A stretch of DNA of 64,000 nt from Bradyrhizobium liaoningense (GTDB lineage Bacteria; Pseudomonadota; Alphaproteobacteria; Rhizobiales; Xanthobacteraceae). The DNA lies in NCBI RefSeq assembly GCF_018130825.1, contig NZ_JAFCJS010000001.1, positions 434,001 through 498,000 on the forward strand, written 5' to 3'. The position numbers were made by a program, and so were the translations under genes. Positions 41,379 to 50,243 of the stretch are shown here, one piece after another (position 1 is the stretch's first letter; each line of letters opens with the position of its first letter). The notes under the pieces were generated by a model. It ran no database searches, was not told the DNA's origin, and saw only the letters and a program-made list of their open reading frames with translations.

Positions 41379-42238
41379 GCAGCGCTTCGCCGCCGTCCGA
41401 TTCGGCTGCCTTCTGCGCCGATCTCGTGCGCAGCCACGACTTTCCGCGCTATGTCGCCACCCTGTTCGCGCCGGCTGCCGAGCGCCGCGCGCTGCTGGCG
41501 CTCTATGCCTTCAACGTCGAGATCGTCCGCGTCCGCGACCAGGTGAGCCAGCCTTTGCCCGGCGAAATCCGCCTGCAATGGTGGACCGACATGCTCTCGG
41601 GCCATGTCCATGGCAGCGCCGAGGGCAATCCAGTCGCGGGCGAGCTGCTGCGCGCGATCCGCGATTTCGAGCTGCCGGTCGAGCCGCTGTCGCTGCTCGC
41701 CGACGAGCATCAGTTCGATCTCTACAACGATCCGATGCCGACCATGGCGGCGCTGGAAGGCTATCTGGCCGCGACCTCATCGGCGTTGTTCGGTCTGGCA
41801 GCCCGGGTTATGGGGCCGCCGTCGGAGGCGGCCGAGCATCTCGCGAGGCACGCCGGGCTGGCGCAGGGCATCGTGCAAATCATCGCCAATCTGCCGCGCG
41901 ACGCAGCGCACCGGCAATTGTTCCTGCCTCAGCAGGTGCTGGCGAGCCATGGCTGCAGCATGGAGGATGTCTTCGCCGGCAAGGAGATGCCGGGCCTGCG
42001 CGCCGTGCTGGACCAGCTCACCGGCGAGGCGCAGCAGCATTTGACCACGGCCTTGTCGCTGCTGGCGCAGCTGCCGCCGTCGGTGCGGCTGGCGTTTCTG
42101 CCGCTGAGCCAAGCGCGCGCCGACCTCAGGCGCCAGTCGCAGCCCGGGCGCAATCCGTTTGCTCCGCAGCCTTCGTCGCGGCTACGGACATTGTGGACGC
42201 TATGGCGGGCTTCGCGTTCCCGGGAATTTACCAAATAG
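41375..42238 (+). CDS. squalene/phytoene synthase-family protein (NDUFAF6-like)
   Basis: A 287-residue isoprenoid-synthase-fold protein (MSSASPPSDSAAFC...). The wording LLALYAFNVEIVRVRDQVSQPLPGEIRLQWW matches the NDUFAF6/C8orf38 branch. The first DxxxD metal motif of true phytoene/squalene synthases is not intact, and the second region reads QIIANLPRDAAHRQLFLP. It is therefore probably not a prenyl synthase but a complex I assembly factor. Translation is coupled to the Mth938 gene through an ATGA overlap. Confidence 0.82.
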   Translation: MSSASPPSDSAAFCADLVRSHDFPRYVATLFAPAAERRALLALYAFNVEIVRVRDQVSQPLPGEIRLQWWTDMLSGHVHGSAEGNPVAGELLRAIRDFELPVEPLSLLADEHQFDLYNDPMPTMAALEGYLAATSSALFGLAARVMGPPSEAAEHLARHAGLAQGIVQIIANLPRDAAHRQLFLPQQVLASHGCSMEDVFAGKEMPGLRAVLDQLTGEAQQHLTTALSLLAQLPPSVRLAFLPLSQARADLRRQSQPGRNPFAPQPSSRLRTLWTLWRASRSREFTK

Positions 42239-42283
42239 CGGTTGGCTTATCGCCCGGGCCTGCCAAATGCTCTATGCTGTCCC

Positions 42284-43528
42284 ATGGCTGAGTTGTCCCA
42301 AACCACGTCCCCCGATCTCAGCGGCCTTGCGGTCGCGCCTGATGACATTCACGCCGCCGCCGAGACCATCCGGGGCGCCGTCGTCGAGACGCCCTGCAGC
42401 TACAGCCGCACGCTGAGCAGCATCTGCGGCTGCGACATCTGGCTCAAATTCGAGAACCTCCAGTTCACTTCCTCGTTCAAGGAACGCGGCGCGTTGAACC
42501 GGCTCACGGCGCTGACGCCGGAGGAGCGCGCGCGGGGCGTGATCGCGATGTCCGCGGGCAATCACGCGCAGGGCGTCGCCTATCACGCCAGGCGGCTCGG
42601 TATTCCCGCCACCATCGTGATGCCGATCGGCACACCCATGGTGAAGGTCGAGAACACCAGGCACCACGGCGCGGAAGTCGTCGTCACTGGCACGACGCTG
42701 GAGGAGGCGGCCGCCTTTGCGCGCAGCCACGGCGAGGCCCGCGGCATGATCTTCGTCCATCCCTACGACGATCCGCTCGTCATCGCCGGGCAGGGCACCG
42801 TTGGCCTCGAAATGCTGAAGGCCGTGCCGGAGCTCGACACGCTGGTCGTCCCGATCGGCGGCGGCGGGCTGATCAGCGGCATCGCCATCGCCGCGAAGTC
42901 GATCAAGCCGTCGCTGCGGATCCTCGGCGTCGAGGCCTGGCTCTATCCGTCGATGTACAATGCGATCCATGACGGCAATCTCCCGGCGCGCGGCGACACG
43001 CTGGCCGAAGGCATCGCGGTGAAATCGCCGGGCAAGATCACGACCGAAATCGTCCGCCGCCTCGTCGACGACATTGCGCTCGTCAACGAAGCCGAGCTCG
43101 AGCGCGCGCTGGCGACCCTGATCTCGATCGAGAAGACCGTTGTCGAAGGCGCCGGCGCCGCCGGCCTTGCCGCGCTGATGTCCGATCCGTCCCGTTTCGC
43201 CGGCCAGAAGGTCGGCCTCGTCCTGAGCGGCGGCAACATCGACACAAGGCTGATCGCCTCCGTCCTCACGCGCGAGCTCGCGCGCGAGGGGCGCCTGACC
43301 CAGCTCTCGCTCGACATTCCCGACAGGCCCGGCCAATTGGCCGCCGTGGCGGCGCTGCTGGCCGAAGCCGGCGCCAACATCATCGAGGTCTCGCACCAGC
43401 GGACCTTCTCCGACCTGCCGGCCAAGGCGACGCTGCTGCAACTGGTCATCGAGACCCGCGACAGCGCGCATCTCGACGAGGTCATGGCGAGGCTCAGCGC
43501 GTCCGGACTGAGCGCGCGCTGCACCTGA
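42284..43528 (+). CDS. ilvA: threonine dehydratase with C-terminal ACT domain
   Basis: A 414-residue PLP enzyme converting threonine to 2-oxobutyrate, the first step to isoleucine. Start 42284 (MAELSQTTSP) is chosen; a few upstream codons are also open. PLP-Lys is in FTSSFKERGALN; the phosphate loop is SAGNHAQGV and GGGGLISG follows. The C-terminal ACT domain (about 330-414, LSLDIPDRPGQLAAVAALLAEAGANI) suggests amino-acid feedback. It is of TdcB/short IlvA size with a single ACT domain. The pathway is shared with ilvD elsewhere in the window. Confidence 0.93.
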   Translation: MAELSQTTSPDLSGLAVAPDDIHAAAETIRGAVVETPCSYSRTLSSICGCDIWLKFENLQFTSSFKERGALNRLTALTPEERARGVIAMSAGNHAQGVAYHARRLGIPATIVMPIGTPMVKVENTRHHGAEVVVTGTTLEEAAAFARSHGEARGMIFVHPYDDPLVIAGQGTVGLEMLKAVPELDTLVVPIGGGGLISGIAIAAKSIKPSLRILGVEAWLYPSMYNAIHDGNLPARGDTLAEGIAVKSPGKITTEIVRRLVDDIALVNEAELERALATLISIEKTVVEGAGAAGLAALMSDPSRFAGQKVGLVLSGGNIDTRLIASVLTRELAREGRLTQLSLDIPDRPGQLAAVAALLAEAGANIIEVSHQRTFSDLPAKATLLQLVIETRDSAHLDEVMARLSASGLSARCT

Positions 43529-43538
43529 GCACGCGCCA

Positions 43539-44717
43539 CTATCGTGGCGCTAAATCTGCGAGGTGGTCGATCAGCCGGTCGATCTCCGCTTCCGTATTGT
43601 AGTAATGCGGGGATGCGCGCACGAGCGGCGGCAGCGCGCGGAGTTCGGCGTCGATGCGGGTGCTCGCCGGATCCGAAGCGCCGATGGTGATGCCCGCCGC
43701 AGCGGCGCTGCGAACAATGGCGTCAGCCTCATGCCCTTCGACCGTGAAGCTGACGATGGCGCCCGGCGTGCGGCCGAGGTCGCGAATGGTGATGCCGCGA
43801 ACGGTGGCGAGGCCGCTGCGAAGACGGCCCGCCAGCATCTGGCAGCGCTGCGCGATAGGTCCCATGCCGATATCGAGTGCATAATCGATGGCAGTGCCGA
43901 GCCCGAGCCGGGCCGCGTAGTTGTTCTCCCAGGTCTCGAAGCGGCGCGCATCGTCGCGCAGCCGATATTGATCGCGCGAGACCCAGGGCGCCGCAAAATG
44001 GTCGACCATCGGCGGCTCGAGCTGCTGCAGCAGCGCGCGGCGGACATAGAGAAAACCGGTGCCGCGCGGGCCGCGCAGGAACTTGCGCCCCGTCGCCGAC
44101 AGCATGTCACAGCCGATGGCTTCGACGTCGACGACCATCTGGCCGACCGCCTGGCAGGCGTCGAGCAGATAGGGAATGCTGTGCGCCCGCGCGATCCTGC
44201 CAACAGCCGCCGCAGGATTGACCAGCCCGCCATTGGTCGGGACCCAGGTGATGGCGATCAGCTTCACGCGCGCGTCGATCATGCGTTCGAGCGCCTGGAT
44301 GTCGAGTTCGCCCGTTGCGTCGCTCGGCACCACGTCGATGATCGCACCCGTACGTTTGGCGACTTGCAGGAACGCGACATAGTTGGCCGCGTACTCCGCC
44401 TCGGCGGTCAGGATGCGGTCGCCCTTGCGGAACGGCAGCGCGTAGAACGCCATCTGCCAGGCAACCGTCGCGTTCTCCACGAGGGCGATCTCGTCGGGCG
44501 CGGCGTTCAACAGGCGGGCCACCGAGCCGTAGACCGCTTCGAGCCGATCGGACTCGCGGTCGGCAGCGGCATAGCCGCCGATTTCGGTTTCGAGATCGAT
44601 ATGCTGCTTCATCGCCGTGGCGACGGGCGCTGGCATCAGAGCTGCGCCGGCGTTATGCAGGTACGCGAGCCGCGAGGCGGCCGGCGTCTCGGCGCGTATC
44701 CGGTCGATGTCGATCAC
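43539..44717 (-). CDS. class V aminotransferase-fold PLP enzyme
   Basis: A 392-residue enzyme of the cysteine desulfurase/isopenicillin-epimerase-like class V fold. I choose GTG 44717 because GGAGG lies 5 bases upstream; ATG 44738 gives seven more residues without a ribosome site. YLLDACQAVGQMVVD holds the PLP Asp/Gln, and SATGRKFLRGPRGTGFLYV holds the Schiff-base Lys. No obvious Cys-loop of a desulfurase is seen, so an aminotransferase or lyase is more likely. The substrate is unknown. It converges with ilvA, with 10 bases between the stops. Confidence 0.85.
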   Translation of the reverse strand: MIDIDRIRAETPAASRLAYLHNAGAALMPAPVATAMKQHIDLETEIGGYAAADRESDRLEAVYGSVARLLNAAPDEIALVENATVAWQMAFYALPFRKGDRILTAEAEYAANYVAFLQVAKRTGAIIDVVPSDATGELDIQALERMIDARVKLIAITWVPTNGGLVNPAAAVGRIARAHSIPYLLDACQAVGQMVVDVEAIGCDMLSATGRKFLRGPRGTGFLYVRRALLQQLEPPMVDHFAAPWVSRDQYRLRDDARRFETWENNYAARLGLGTAIDYALDIGMGPIAQRCQMLAGRLRSGLATVRGITIRDLGRTPGAIVSFTVEGHEADAIVRSAAAAGITIGASDPASTRIDAELRALPPLVRASPHYYNTEAEIDRLIDHLADLAPR

Positions 44718-44794
44718 TTGCGCCTCCGCTTCTCGCATCTTCGAGCATCAATTAGACGCGTCGAAGAGCGCGAGCAAGACGGCCCGGCTTGGTC

Positions 44795-45355
44795 TCAGAT
44801 GCAGAGGCTGAGCAGCTTGATGTGGCAGCTACTGGATTTCGGCTTGCTGGCAGGCGCCGCCTCGCGCTTCACGGCAACCAGCGGCTCACCGTCCTTCTTC
44901 TTGCCCTTGCCTTTGCCCTTCGGCTCGTAATCGCCGGCAATGACCATCGCCCAATAGGTGCGTTTGCCGCTGGCGTTCCTGGCACTCGCGATGCCGACGC
45001 GGGAGGCGTTGTGCAGCAACAGGTTCTTGCGGTGCCCGGAGGAGTCGATCCATTGGCCCAGCGTCTTCTCGAAATTGTCGTAGCCATAGGCGATGTTCTC
45101 GGCGGCGCGTCCCGCACCGGCCGGGGCGACGCGGCGGTTGAACGGGCCGAGCGCGTCGTGGCTGAGATCGTCCTTCGCCGCCATCGCGCGGGCCTGGTCC
45201 ATGGCGATGCGGTCGAGCGTGGCATCGCGGACGACGCGGACTTCACCGTGCTTGAGGCGGAAGCCCGAGATCAGCTCGGCCGGGGATTCGGCCATTGCGG
45301 GGGCAGCCGCAAGCAGCAGAACGCCGGCGATCAGACCGCCAACCGTACGCTGCAT
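44795..45355 (-). CDS. exported CAP/SCP-domain protein
   Basis: A 186-residue secreted protein. Start 45355 (MQRTVGGLIAGVLLLAAAPAMAES) has GGGGGA 6 bases before it; two earlier in-frame ATGs lack spacing. The CAP domain shows the cavity residues: SHDALGPFNRR, AENIAYGYDNFEKTLGQWIDSSGHRKNLL and a final YWAMVIAG. The tail is Lys/Gly-rich and ends with two cysteines (SSCHIKLLSLC). Bacterial CAP proteins are envelope proteins of uncertain activity. Confidence 0.88.
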   Translation of the reverse strand: MQRTVGGLIAGVLLLAAAPAMAESPAELISGFRLKHGEVRVVRDATLDRIAMDQARAMAAKDDLSHDALGPFNRRVAPAGAGRAAENIAYGYDNFEKTLGQWIDSSGHRKNLLLHNASRVGIASARNASGKRTYWAMVIAGDYEPKGKGKGKKKDGEPLVAVKREAAPASKPKSSSCHIKLLSLCI

Positions 45356-45450
45356 CGTCATCCCCCGAGTGCCCATGACCCCGCCAAGCCTGAATTATCC
45401 GACCGCTTCTCTATCGCCAATGTGGACGCTTCAAGGCACGGTCCGCCGGA

Positions 45451-46545
45451 CTAGCCGGCCGGCAGGTCTGCCTCGAAATTGAAGCGGTCGCGCAGGTTCT
45501 TGCGCTGCTCCAGAATGTCCTTGAGGAAGGCGCGGTCCTGGTCGTTCCTCATCATCGGCTCGATCAGGTCGAGCTGATTCATGGCGACCAGCTGCAGGAT
45601 CTCGGTGCGCGGCTTGCCGCTGGTGTCGCGCGGCAGCGCGTGGACCACCTGGATGTGCTCCGGCGGCTTGGGACCCCTGGCCGCCGAAAGCTCGCTCCGG
45701 AGCTGGCCTTCGAGCGTAGCCTGATCCGCCTCGACGAAGGCATAGAGGCCGACGCCGGAGCGCCGATCGGCAAAGGCCACGATGGCGGTGTCGCGCACGG
45801 CCGGATTCTTGCGGATCAGCTCGGCCAGCACCGGCGCGTCGTTGACGAGCCGGCGGCCGCCGCCTTCGCGGTCGGTGAAATTGAACAGGCCGCGGGTGAT
45901 GGCGCGGTAGACCTTCTTGCCCGTGACAAGCCACAGGCTTGCAGCAAACGACTTCTTCGCCAGGATTTTTCGCTCGCGCGGCGTCAACGCCTCCGGCGCA
46001 TAGGAGCGCTTGTGCTTGAGCAGGTGGCGGAGATCTTCGTAGGCAAGGATGCGGTAGAGCCGGCCGCGGCGCGCAAAGCACGCGGCGAGCTGGAAGTCCG
46101 TCACATAGGCGCGGCCGTCGCGGCCGACCAGCCAGTTCTGCTCCTTGGCAAGATCGTTGTGGCAGATGCCGGCGCGGCGCAGCCGGCGCAGCGCCGCCTT
46201 GGCCGAACGGAAATAGGCGAGGTCGCCATGGGGCTTTGCCAGATGCAGCGCGACGCCGTCGACGAAGCCGCGTACCAGCGCGCGGCGACCGGCCCAGAGC
46301 AGCTCGGGACCGACGTTCAGACCCTTCGCGAGCGCGAGCGCATGCTTCTCGCGCGCGAACAGATGGCGCGCCAGCAGGAACGACCACCACGGCACTTCGT
46401 CCAGCCGGCGCAGCACCGCGTCGACCTCGCCGGTCCCGGACCGGAAGCGGCCGCGTTCGACGGTCGAGAACACGTCGCGCTTGAGCAGCACGCCCTCGGT
46501 CCAGCGCGCCGAGAGCTCTGCGGCGTCGTCTTTGGGGAGGCTCAT
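45451..46545 (-). CDS. kinase-like domain fused to an acyl-CoA-ligase C-terminal domain
   Basis: A 364-residue cytosolic protein beginning MSLPKDDAAELSARW. The first about 210 residues resemble a RIO/lipopolysaccharide-kinase-like fold, with catalytic loop CHNDLAKEQNW (H129, D131) and metal motif TDFQLA in place of DFG. Residues about 249-328 match the C-terminal domain of AMP-forming acyl-CoA ligases: LIRKNPAVRDTAIVAFADRRSG, GLYAFVEAD, PPEHIQVVHALPRDTSGKPRTEIL. The last segment includes the A10-type lysine (K311). There is no N-terminal adenylation domain. It starts 7 bases after trmFO ends, same strand, so it is likely co-transcribed. Confidence 0.75.
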   Translation of the reverse strand: MSLPKDDAAELSARWTEGVLLKRDVFSTVERGRFRSGTGEVDAVLRRLDEVPWWSFLLARHLFAREKHALALAKGLNVGPELLWAGRRALVRGFVDGVALHLAKPHGDLAYFRSAKAALRRLRRAGICHNDLAKEQNWLVGRDGRAYVTDFQLAACFARRGRLYRILAYEDLRHLLKHKRSYAPEALTPRERKILAKKSFAASLWLVTGKKVYRAITRGLFNFTDREGGGRRLVNDAPVLAELIRKNPAVRDTAIVAFADRRSGVGLYAFVEADQATLEGQLRSELSAARGPKPPEHIQVVHALPRDTSGKPRTEILQLVAMNQLDLIEPMMRNDQDRAFLKDILEQRKNLRDRFNFEADLPAG

Positions 46546-46552
46546 CGGAAAC

Positions 46553-47980
46553 TCACGCAGCGGCGGCGATGCGCAGGTGATCGGCGATCCAGCGATCGAG
46601 ATCGGCGAGCGCCCGCGCACTCATCGCCTGCTTCTTGGCCACCGTCTTCTCGTTGCCGCGCAGCCGCGTACCGTCGGGCTTCTTGGTCGGTGCGCTCGCG
46701 AGCGGCGGGAATAGACCGAAATTGATGTTCATCGGCTGGAACGAGCGCGTGCCCGGCTCGATGGTCTCGATATGGCCGCCGGTGATGTGGCCGAGCAGCG
46801 ATCCCAGGGCGGTCGTGCCCGGCGGGCTCTCTAGCGTCTCGCCGCGTGCATCCGCGGCCGCATAGAGGCCGGCGATCAGGCCGACGCTGGCGGATTCCAC
46901 ATAGCCCTCGCAGCCCGTCATCTGGCCGGCAAAGCGCAGCCGCGGCTGCGCGCGCAGGCGCAACTGGCCGTCGAGCAGCTTTGGTGAGTTGAGGAAGGTG
47001 TTGCGATGCAGGCCGCCGAGGCGGGCGAATTCGGCCTTCTCCAGCCCGGGAATGGTGCGGAAGATGCGCTGCTGCTCGCCGTACTTCAGCTTCGTCTGGA
47101 AGCCGACGATGTTGTAGAGCGTGCCGAGCTTGTTGTCCTGGCGCAGCTGCACGATCGCGTAGGCTTTCGTCGCGGGATCGTGCGGATTGGTGAGGCCGAC
47201 CGGCTTCATCGGACCGTGGCGCAGCGTCTCGGGGCCGCGCTCCGCCATGACCTCGATCGGCAGGCAGCCGTCGAAATAGGGCGTGTTGGTCTCCCATTCC
47301 TTGAACTCGGTCTTCTCGCCGGCGATCAGCGCGGCGACGAAGCCGTCATACTGCTCCTTGGTCATCGGGCAGTTGATGTAGTCGGCGCCGTTGCCGCCGG
47401 GGCCGACCTTGTCGTAGCGCGACTGGAACCAGGCCACCGACATGTCGATGGATTCGCGATGCACGATCGGTGCGATCGCGTCGAAGAAGGCGAGGGCGTT
47501 CTCGTCGGTCAGTTCGCGGATGGCATCGGCCAGCGGAGCGGAGGTGAGGGGGCCGGTCGCAACGATGACGTTGCTCCACTCGGCCGGCGGCAGGCCTGCA
47601 ACCTCGCCGCGGGCGATCTCGATCAGGGGATGGTCGTTCAGCGCCTTGGTGACGGCCGCGGAGAAGCCCTCGCGGTCGACCGCAAGCGCGCCGCCGGCGG
47701 GCACCTGGTTGGCGTCGGCCGCGCGCATGATCAGCGAGTCGAGACGACGCATCTCGGCGTGCAACAGGCCGACGGCGTTGTTGGCAGCGTCATCCGAGCG
47801 GAACGAATTGGAGCAGACGAGCTCGGCGAGCCCGTCAGTGCGGTGCGCCTCGGTCATGCGGTCCGGCCGCATCTCGTGCAGCACCACGGGCACGCCGGCT
47901 TTGGCGACCTGCCAGGCGGCCTCGGAGCCGGCAAGGCCTGCGCCGATCACGTGCACACTATTGGAATGGGGTCCTGTCAT
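46553..47980 (-). CDS. trmFO: methylenetetrahydrofolate-tRNA-(uracil-5-)-methyltransferase
   Basis: A 475-residue FAD enzyme that makes ribothymidine at tRNA position 54 using folate. The FAD fold [16 protein letters not shown] is at the N-terminus, followed by [12 protein letters not shown], the [11 protein letters not shown] segment with a family Cys, the [12 protein letters not shown] motif with the second Cys, and [13 protein letters not shown]. The length is typical. Its role in tRNA processing fits the tRNA synthetases of the window only loosely. Confidence 0.94.
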   Translation of the reverse strand: MTGPHSNSVHVIGAGLAGSEAAWQVAKAGVPVVLHEMRPDRMTEAHRTDGLAELVCSNSFRSDDAANNAVGLLHAEMRRLDSLIMRAADANQVPAGGALAVDREGFSAAVTKALNDHPLIEIARGEVAGLPPAEWSNVIVATGPLTSAPLADAIRELTDENALAFFDAIAPIVHRESIDMSVAWFQSRYDKVGPGGNGADYINCPMTKEQYDGFVAALIAGEKTEFKEWETNTPYFDGCLPIEVMAERGPETLRHGPMKPVGLTNPHDPATKAYAIVQLRQDNKLGTLYNIVGFQTKLKYGEQQRIFRTIPGLEKAEFARLGGLHRNTFLNSPKLLDGQLRLRAQPRLRFAGQMTGCEGYVESASVGLIAGLYAAADARGETLESPPGTTALGSLLGHITGGHIETIEPGTRSFQPMNINFGLFPPLASAPTKKPDGTRLRGNEKTVAKKQAMSARALADLDRWIADHLRIAAAA

Positions 47981-48054
47981 GGGGCGGACAGGTAGCGCTT
48001 TTCGGCGAGAAGTGGAATCGCCGAGATCGAGTTTTCTGCCTCCGGAAACGACAA

Positions 48055-48073
48055 CGCCCGCACGAGGCGGGCG
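48055..48073 (-). terminator. rho-independent-like terminator of the DUF1127 gene
   Basis: CGCCCGC (48055-48061) pairs with GCGGGCG (48067-48073). On the minus strand the stem is followed by TTGTCGTTT, a weak T tract, 35 bases past the DUF1127 stop codon. Confidence 0.65.
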
Positions 48074-48107
48074 CTATCGGTCCGTTCCGGTGAAGGGCTG
48101 AACGATA

Positions 48108-48260
48108 TCAGCCCTGATACTGGCCGGCGGCAACGCGCGGGATGTCCGAGCGATCGAGGCCGATGTCGGCCAGTTCGCGATCGCTGAGCTGGGACAGCTC
48201 GGCAACATTGCGCTGATAATCCCGGAAGGCCTGGATCATGCGGATGAGCGAGAGCAGCAT
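48108..48260 (-). CDS. DUF1127 small protein
   Basis: A 50-residue protein, translated by eye from the minus strand: MLLSLIRMIQAFRDYQRN..., then ELSQLSDRELADIGLDRSDI and a short GQYQG end. The LSDRELADIGLxRxxI segment is the DUF1127 signature, an Arg-rich motif common in alphaproteobacteria and linked in some species to phosphate, RNA turnover or stress responses. AGGAG precedes the ATG. It stands alone, with a terminator downstream and a long upstream region, so it has its own promoter. Confidence 0.9.
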   Translation of the reverse strand: MLLSLIRMIQAFRDYQRNVAELSQLSDRELADIGLDRSDIPRVAAGQYQG

Positions 48261-48963
48261 TGGTAGTCTCCTGTAGTTCGATTCAGCCTTTGCCTAGGCG
48301 TCATCGTTGAAATGAATATAGGTGAGAGTGGTGCAGTGCGAAAGTTCCGATGTTGCGATGCAGCTAAGCGGAGAGCGCATAGCATCGGTAAGGGGCGATT
48401 AACCTCTTGGCAGTCCCGCCCAAGCGCTGGGCGGGAGAGATCGCTTTCTGCAATAAAAGACCGTGAAATCACGGACTTATAGTAAGCGATGCGGTTCCGA
48501 CGAGGACTGAAATATGTTGCATGTCCGTGATCCGCAACACCATGGGGTAGCTTGTAAGCCCACGTCTCGCATGCGCGAATCGCATGAATCGATCGATATA
48601 AAAATGAATATATATTCGAATGTTGAGGTGTGACGTGGCGCTTGCAAACTGCGATTCGTCGGTGCTGCCCGGCAGGATTGCGCTCACGACCTTCGGCGAG
48701 CTCGGTCGCATCCAGTGCCAATGGGGTCTGGGGCTGGCCACCGTCCATTGATGCGGTGCACACACGCCAAGGGTGCGCGCCCTGATTACCAAGTTGTAAT
48801 GAAAATCAGAATTTTCGCATGCGGCTCTGCGCAGCGCGCAACATCACGCAATTCTCGCGGGGAATTTATTGCGGCAAGTTGCCGCAACCGGAGGAAAGTC
48901 ATGCCGCAGATTCCGGCAATCTCGCTGGTTCTGTCCCAAGAACAAGAGAAGGAAAGTAACATC
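48261..48963. other. 700 bp intergenic region with an AT-rich palindrome
   Basis: I find no convincing gene between the divergent DUF1127 and exported-protein genes; an open minus-strand frame across 48236-48763 has poor codon use and no ribosome site. The region is unusually AT-rich for this genome around 48590-48625, with a perfect GAATATATATTC palindrome at 48606-48617. It may hold long regulated leaders or a small RNA; nothing specific could be identified. Confidence 0.45.
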
Positions 48964-49227
48964 ATGACGAAGTTACTCGGGGTTATCGCAATCGCTGCCG
49001 CCGCGTTCGCCGTCGCGCCGGCCCAGGCCGCCAAGCACGCCATGGGCGGCTGCAGCGGGGCCAATCTGGAGAAGACGGAGACCGCGATCGAGAACATGGC
49101 CGACGGCGACAGCAAGTTCGTCGCGCAGAAGGAGATCGCTGCGGCTCAGGACTCCCTGCTCAACGGCAAAATGGGTGCGTGCGGCGCGCATCTGAACAAG
49201 GCGATGCAGGCCACCTTGGGCAAGTGA
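48964..49227 (+). CDS. small exported protein, unknown function
   Basis: An 87-residue product with a clear leader (MTKLLGVIAIAAAAFAVAPAQAA) and a mature helical domain holding two cysteines (GGCSGANLE and GACGAHLN) that could pair. AAGGAAAG precedes the ATG. The mature protein of about 64 residues has an Ala/Glu/Lys-rich, four-helix-like pattern. Family not recognised. It has its own terminator and a long upstream region. Confidence 0.8.
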   Translation: MTKLLGVIAIAAAAFAVAPAQAAKHAMGGCSGANLEKTETAIENMADGDSKFVAQKEIAAAQDSLLNGKMGACGAHLNKAMQATLGK

Positions 49228-49242
49228 ACGCTACCCAAGAGA

Positions 49243-49276
49243 GGGCCGGTCGCCTTGCGATCGGCCCATGCGTTTT
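49243..49276 (+). terminator. rho-independent terminator
   Basis: GGGCCGGTCG (49243-49252) pairs with CGATCGGCCC (49258-49267), with one G-T pair, around a 5-base loop, and a GCGTTTT tract follows. It lies 15 bases after the small exported protein gene and just before the convergent transglycosylase stop. Confidence 0.75.
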
Positions 49277-49288
49277 GTCACGCGAGAT

Positions 49289-50113
49289 CTAGGGAGCGCG
49301 TGCGAGCTGGGCCGCAAAATAGGCGACGGTCTTCGAATAGACCTCGCTCTTGTTCCATTGCTGCAGCACTGAGAAGTTCGGGCCGCCCGGCTGCCAATCC
49401 TTACCCCTTTGCCAGCCGTAGCCGGCGAGATAGTTGGCAGTGGAGGCGAGCACGTCGGGCGCATTGTGCAGCAGGTCGCGCTTCCCGTTGCCGTCGAAAT
49501 CGACGGCATATTTCATCCAGGACGAGGGCATGAACTGGGTCTGGCCGAGCTCTCCGGCCCATGCGCCCTTCATGTCGCCCGGTGCGAGGTCGCCGCGCTG
49601 GACGATGCGCAGCGCATCCATCAGCTCGCCGCGAAACTGGTCGGAACGACGGCAGTCATAGGCCAGCGTCGCCAGCGAGCGGATGGTGGCGAACTTGCCG
49701 GTGTTGACGCCGAAATCGGTCTCCAGACCCCAGATCGCGACCAGCACCTCGCCGGGCACGCCGTAGGTCTGCTCGATGCGCGACAGCACCGAGCCGTATT
49801 GCTTCATCATGTTGGAGCCGCGCGTCATGCGCGGCGGGACCATGCGGCCGGAAAACTCCTCGAAAGTCTGGGTGAAGACCTTTTGCGAGCGGTCGCGCTT
49901 GAGCACGCTCTCATCGAGCGTCACACCTGCGAGCCCGGCGGCGATGGCCTGCTGCGAGATGCCCTTGGCTGCGGCATCGGTCTTGAAGTCGGCAAGCCAG
50001 GCGTCGAAATTGCCCGAGCCGCAGGCAACAGCGGAAAGCGCTGGCTGGGCGGACAGGATGGATGCGGAGAGGGCGAGGGCTGCGAGAGCGAGACGAGAAA
50101 TCGTCGGGGTCAT
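49289..50113 (-). CDS. membrane-bound/secreted lytic murein transglycosylase (MltB type)
   Basis: A 274-residue enzyme. Start 50113 (MTPTISRLALAALALSASILS) gives a leader ending near ALSAVACG; the Cys after it is not in a canonical lipobox. Family motifs are FSGRMVPPRMTRGSNMMKQYG, the catalytic Glu in IWGLETDFGVNTGKF, ELGQTQFMPSSWMKYAVDFDGNG and ANYLAGYGW. It cleaves glycan strands non-hydrolytically. It complements the Slt-type enzyme at 157-2355. Confidence 0.92.
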   Translation of the reverse strand: MTPTISRLALAALALSASILSAQPALSAVACGSGNFDAWLADFKTDAAAKGISQQAIAAGLAGVTLDESVLKRDRSQKVFTQTFEEFSGRMVPPRMTRGSNMMKQYGSVLSRIEQTYGVPGEVLVAIWGLETDFGVNTGKFATIRSLATLAYDCRRSDQFRGELMDALRIVQRGDLAPGDMKGAWAGELGQTQFMPSSWMKYAVDFDGNGKRDLLHNAPDVLASTANYLAGYGWQRGKDWQPGGPNFSVLQQWNKSEVYSKTVAYFAAQLARAP

Positions 50114-50243
50114 CAGATGAAATGGATTCCGTGAAGTGATCTGACCGGCCCGCGCAATCTCGGTCGGAACCGCGGCCAAAGCAAGGCGCATGACGGGGCC
50201 CGATCCTGCCCGCAGCCGGGCAGGATCGGATGTCACGAGATCG

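Noticed and set aside
41375..42238. Candidate hopanoid/carotenoid synthase (squalene or phytoene synthase)
   Set aside because: The metal-binding Asp motifs of true synthases are not intact and the wording matches the NDUFAF6-like branch; no other isoprenoid genes are nearby.
43539..44717. Candidate cysteine desulfurase (IscS/SufS)
   Set aside because: The class V fold is clear, but I see no catalytic Cys loop and no isc/suf neighbours, so I kept a general name.
48236..48763. 175-codon minus-strand frame overlapping the DUF1127 promoter region
   Set aside because: Poor codon bias, no ribosome site, and it overlaps the start of the DUF1127 gene in another frame.
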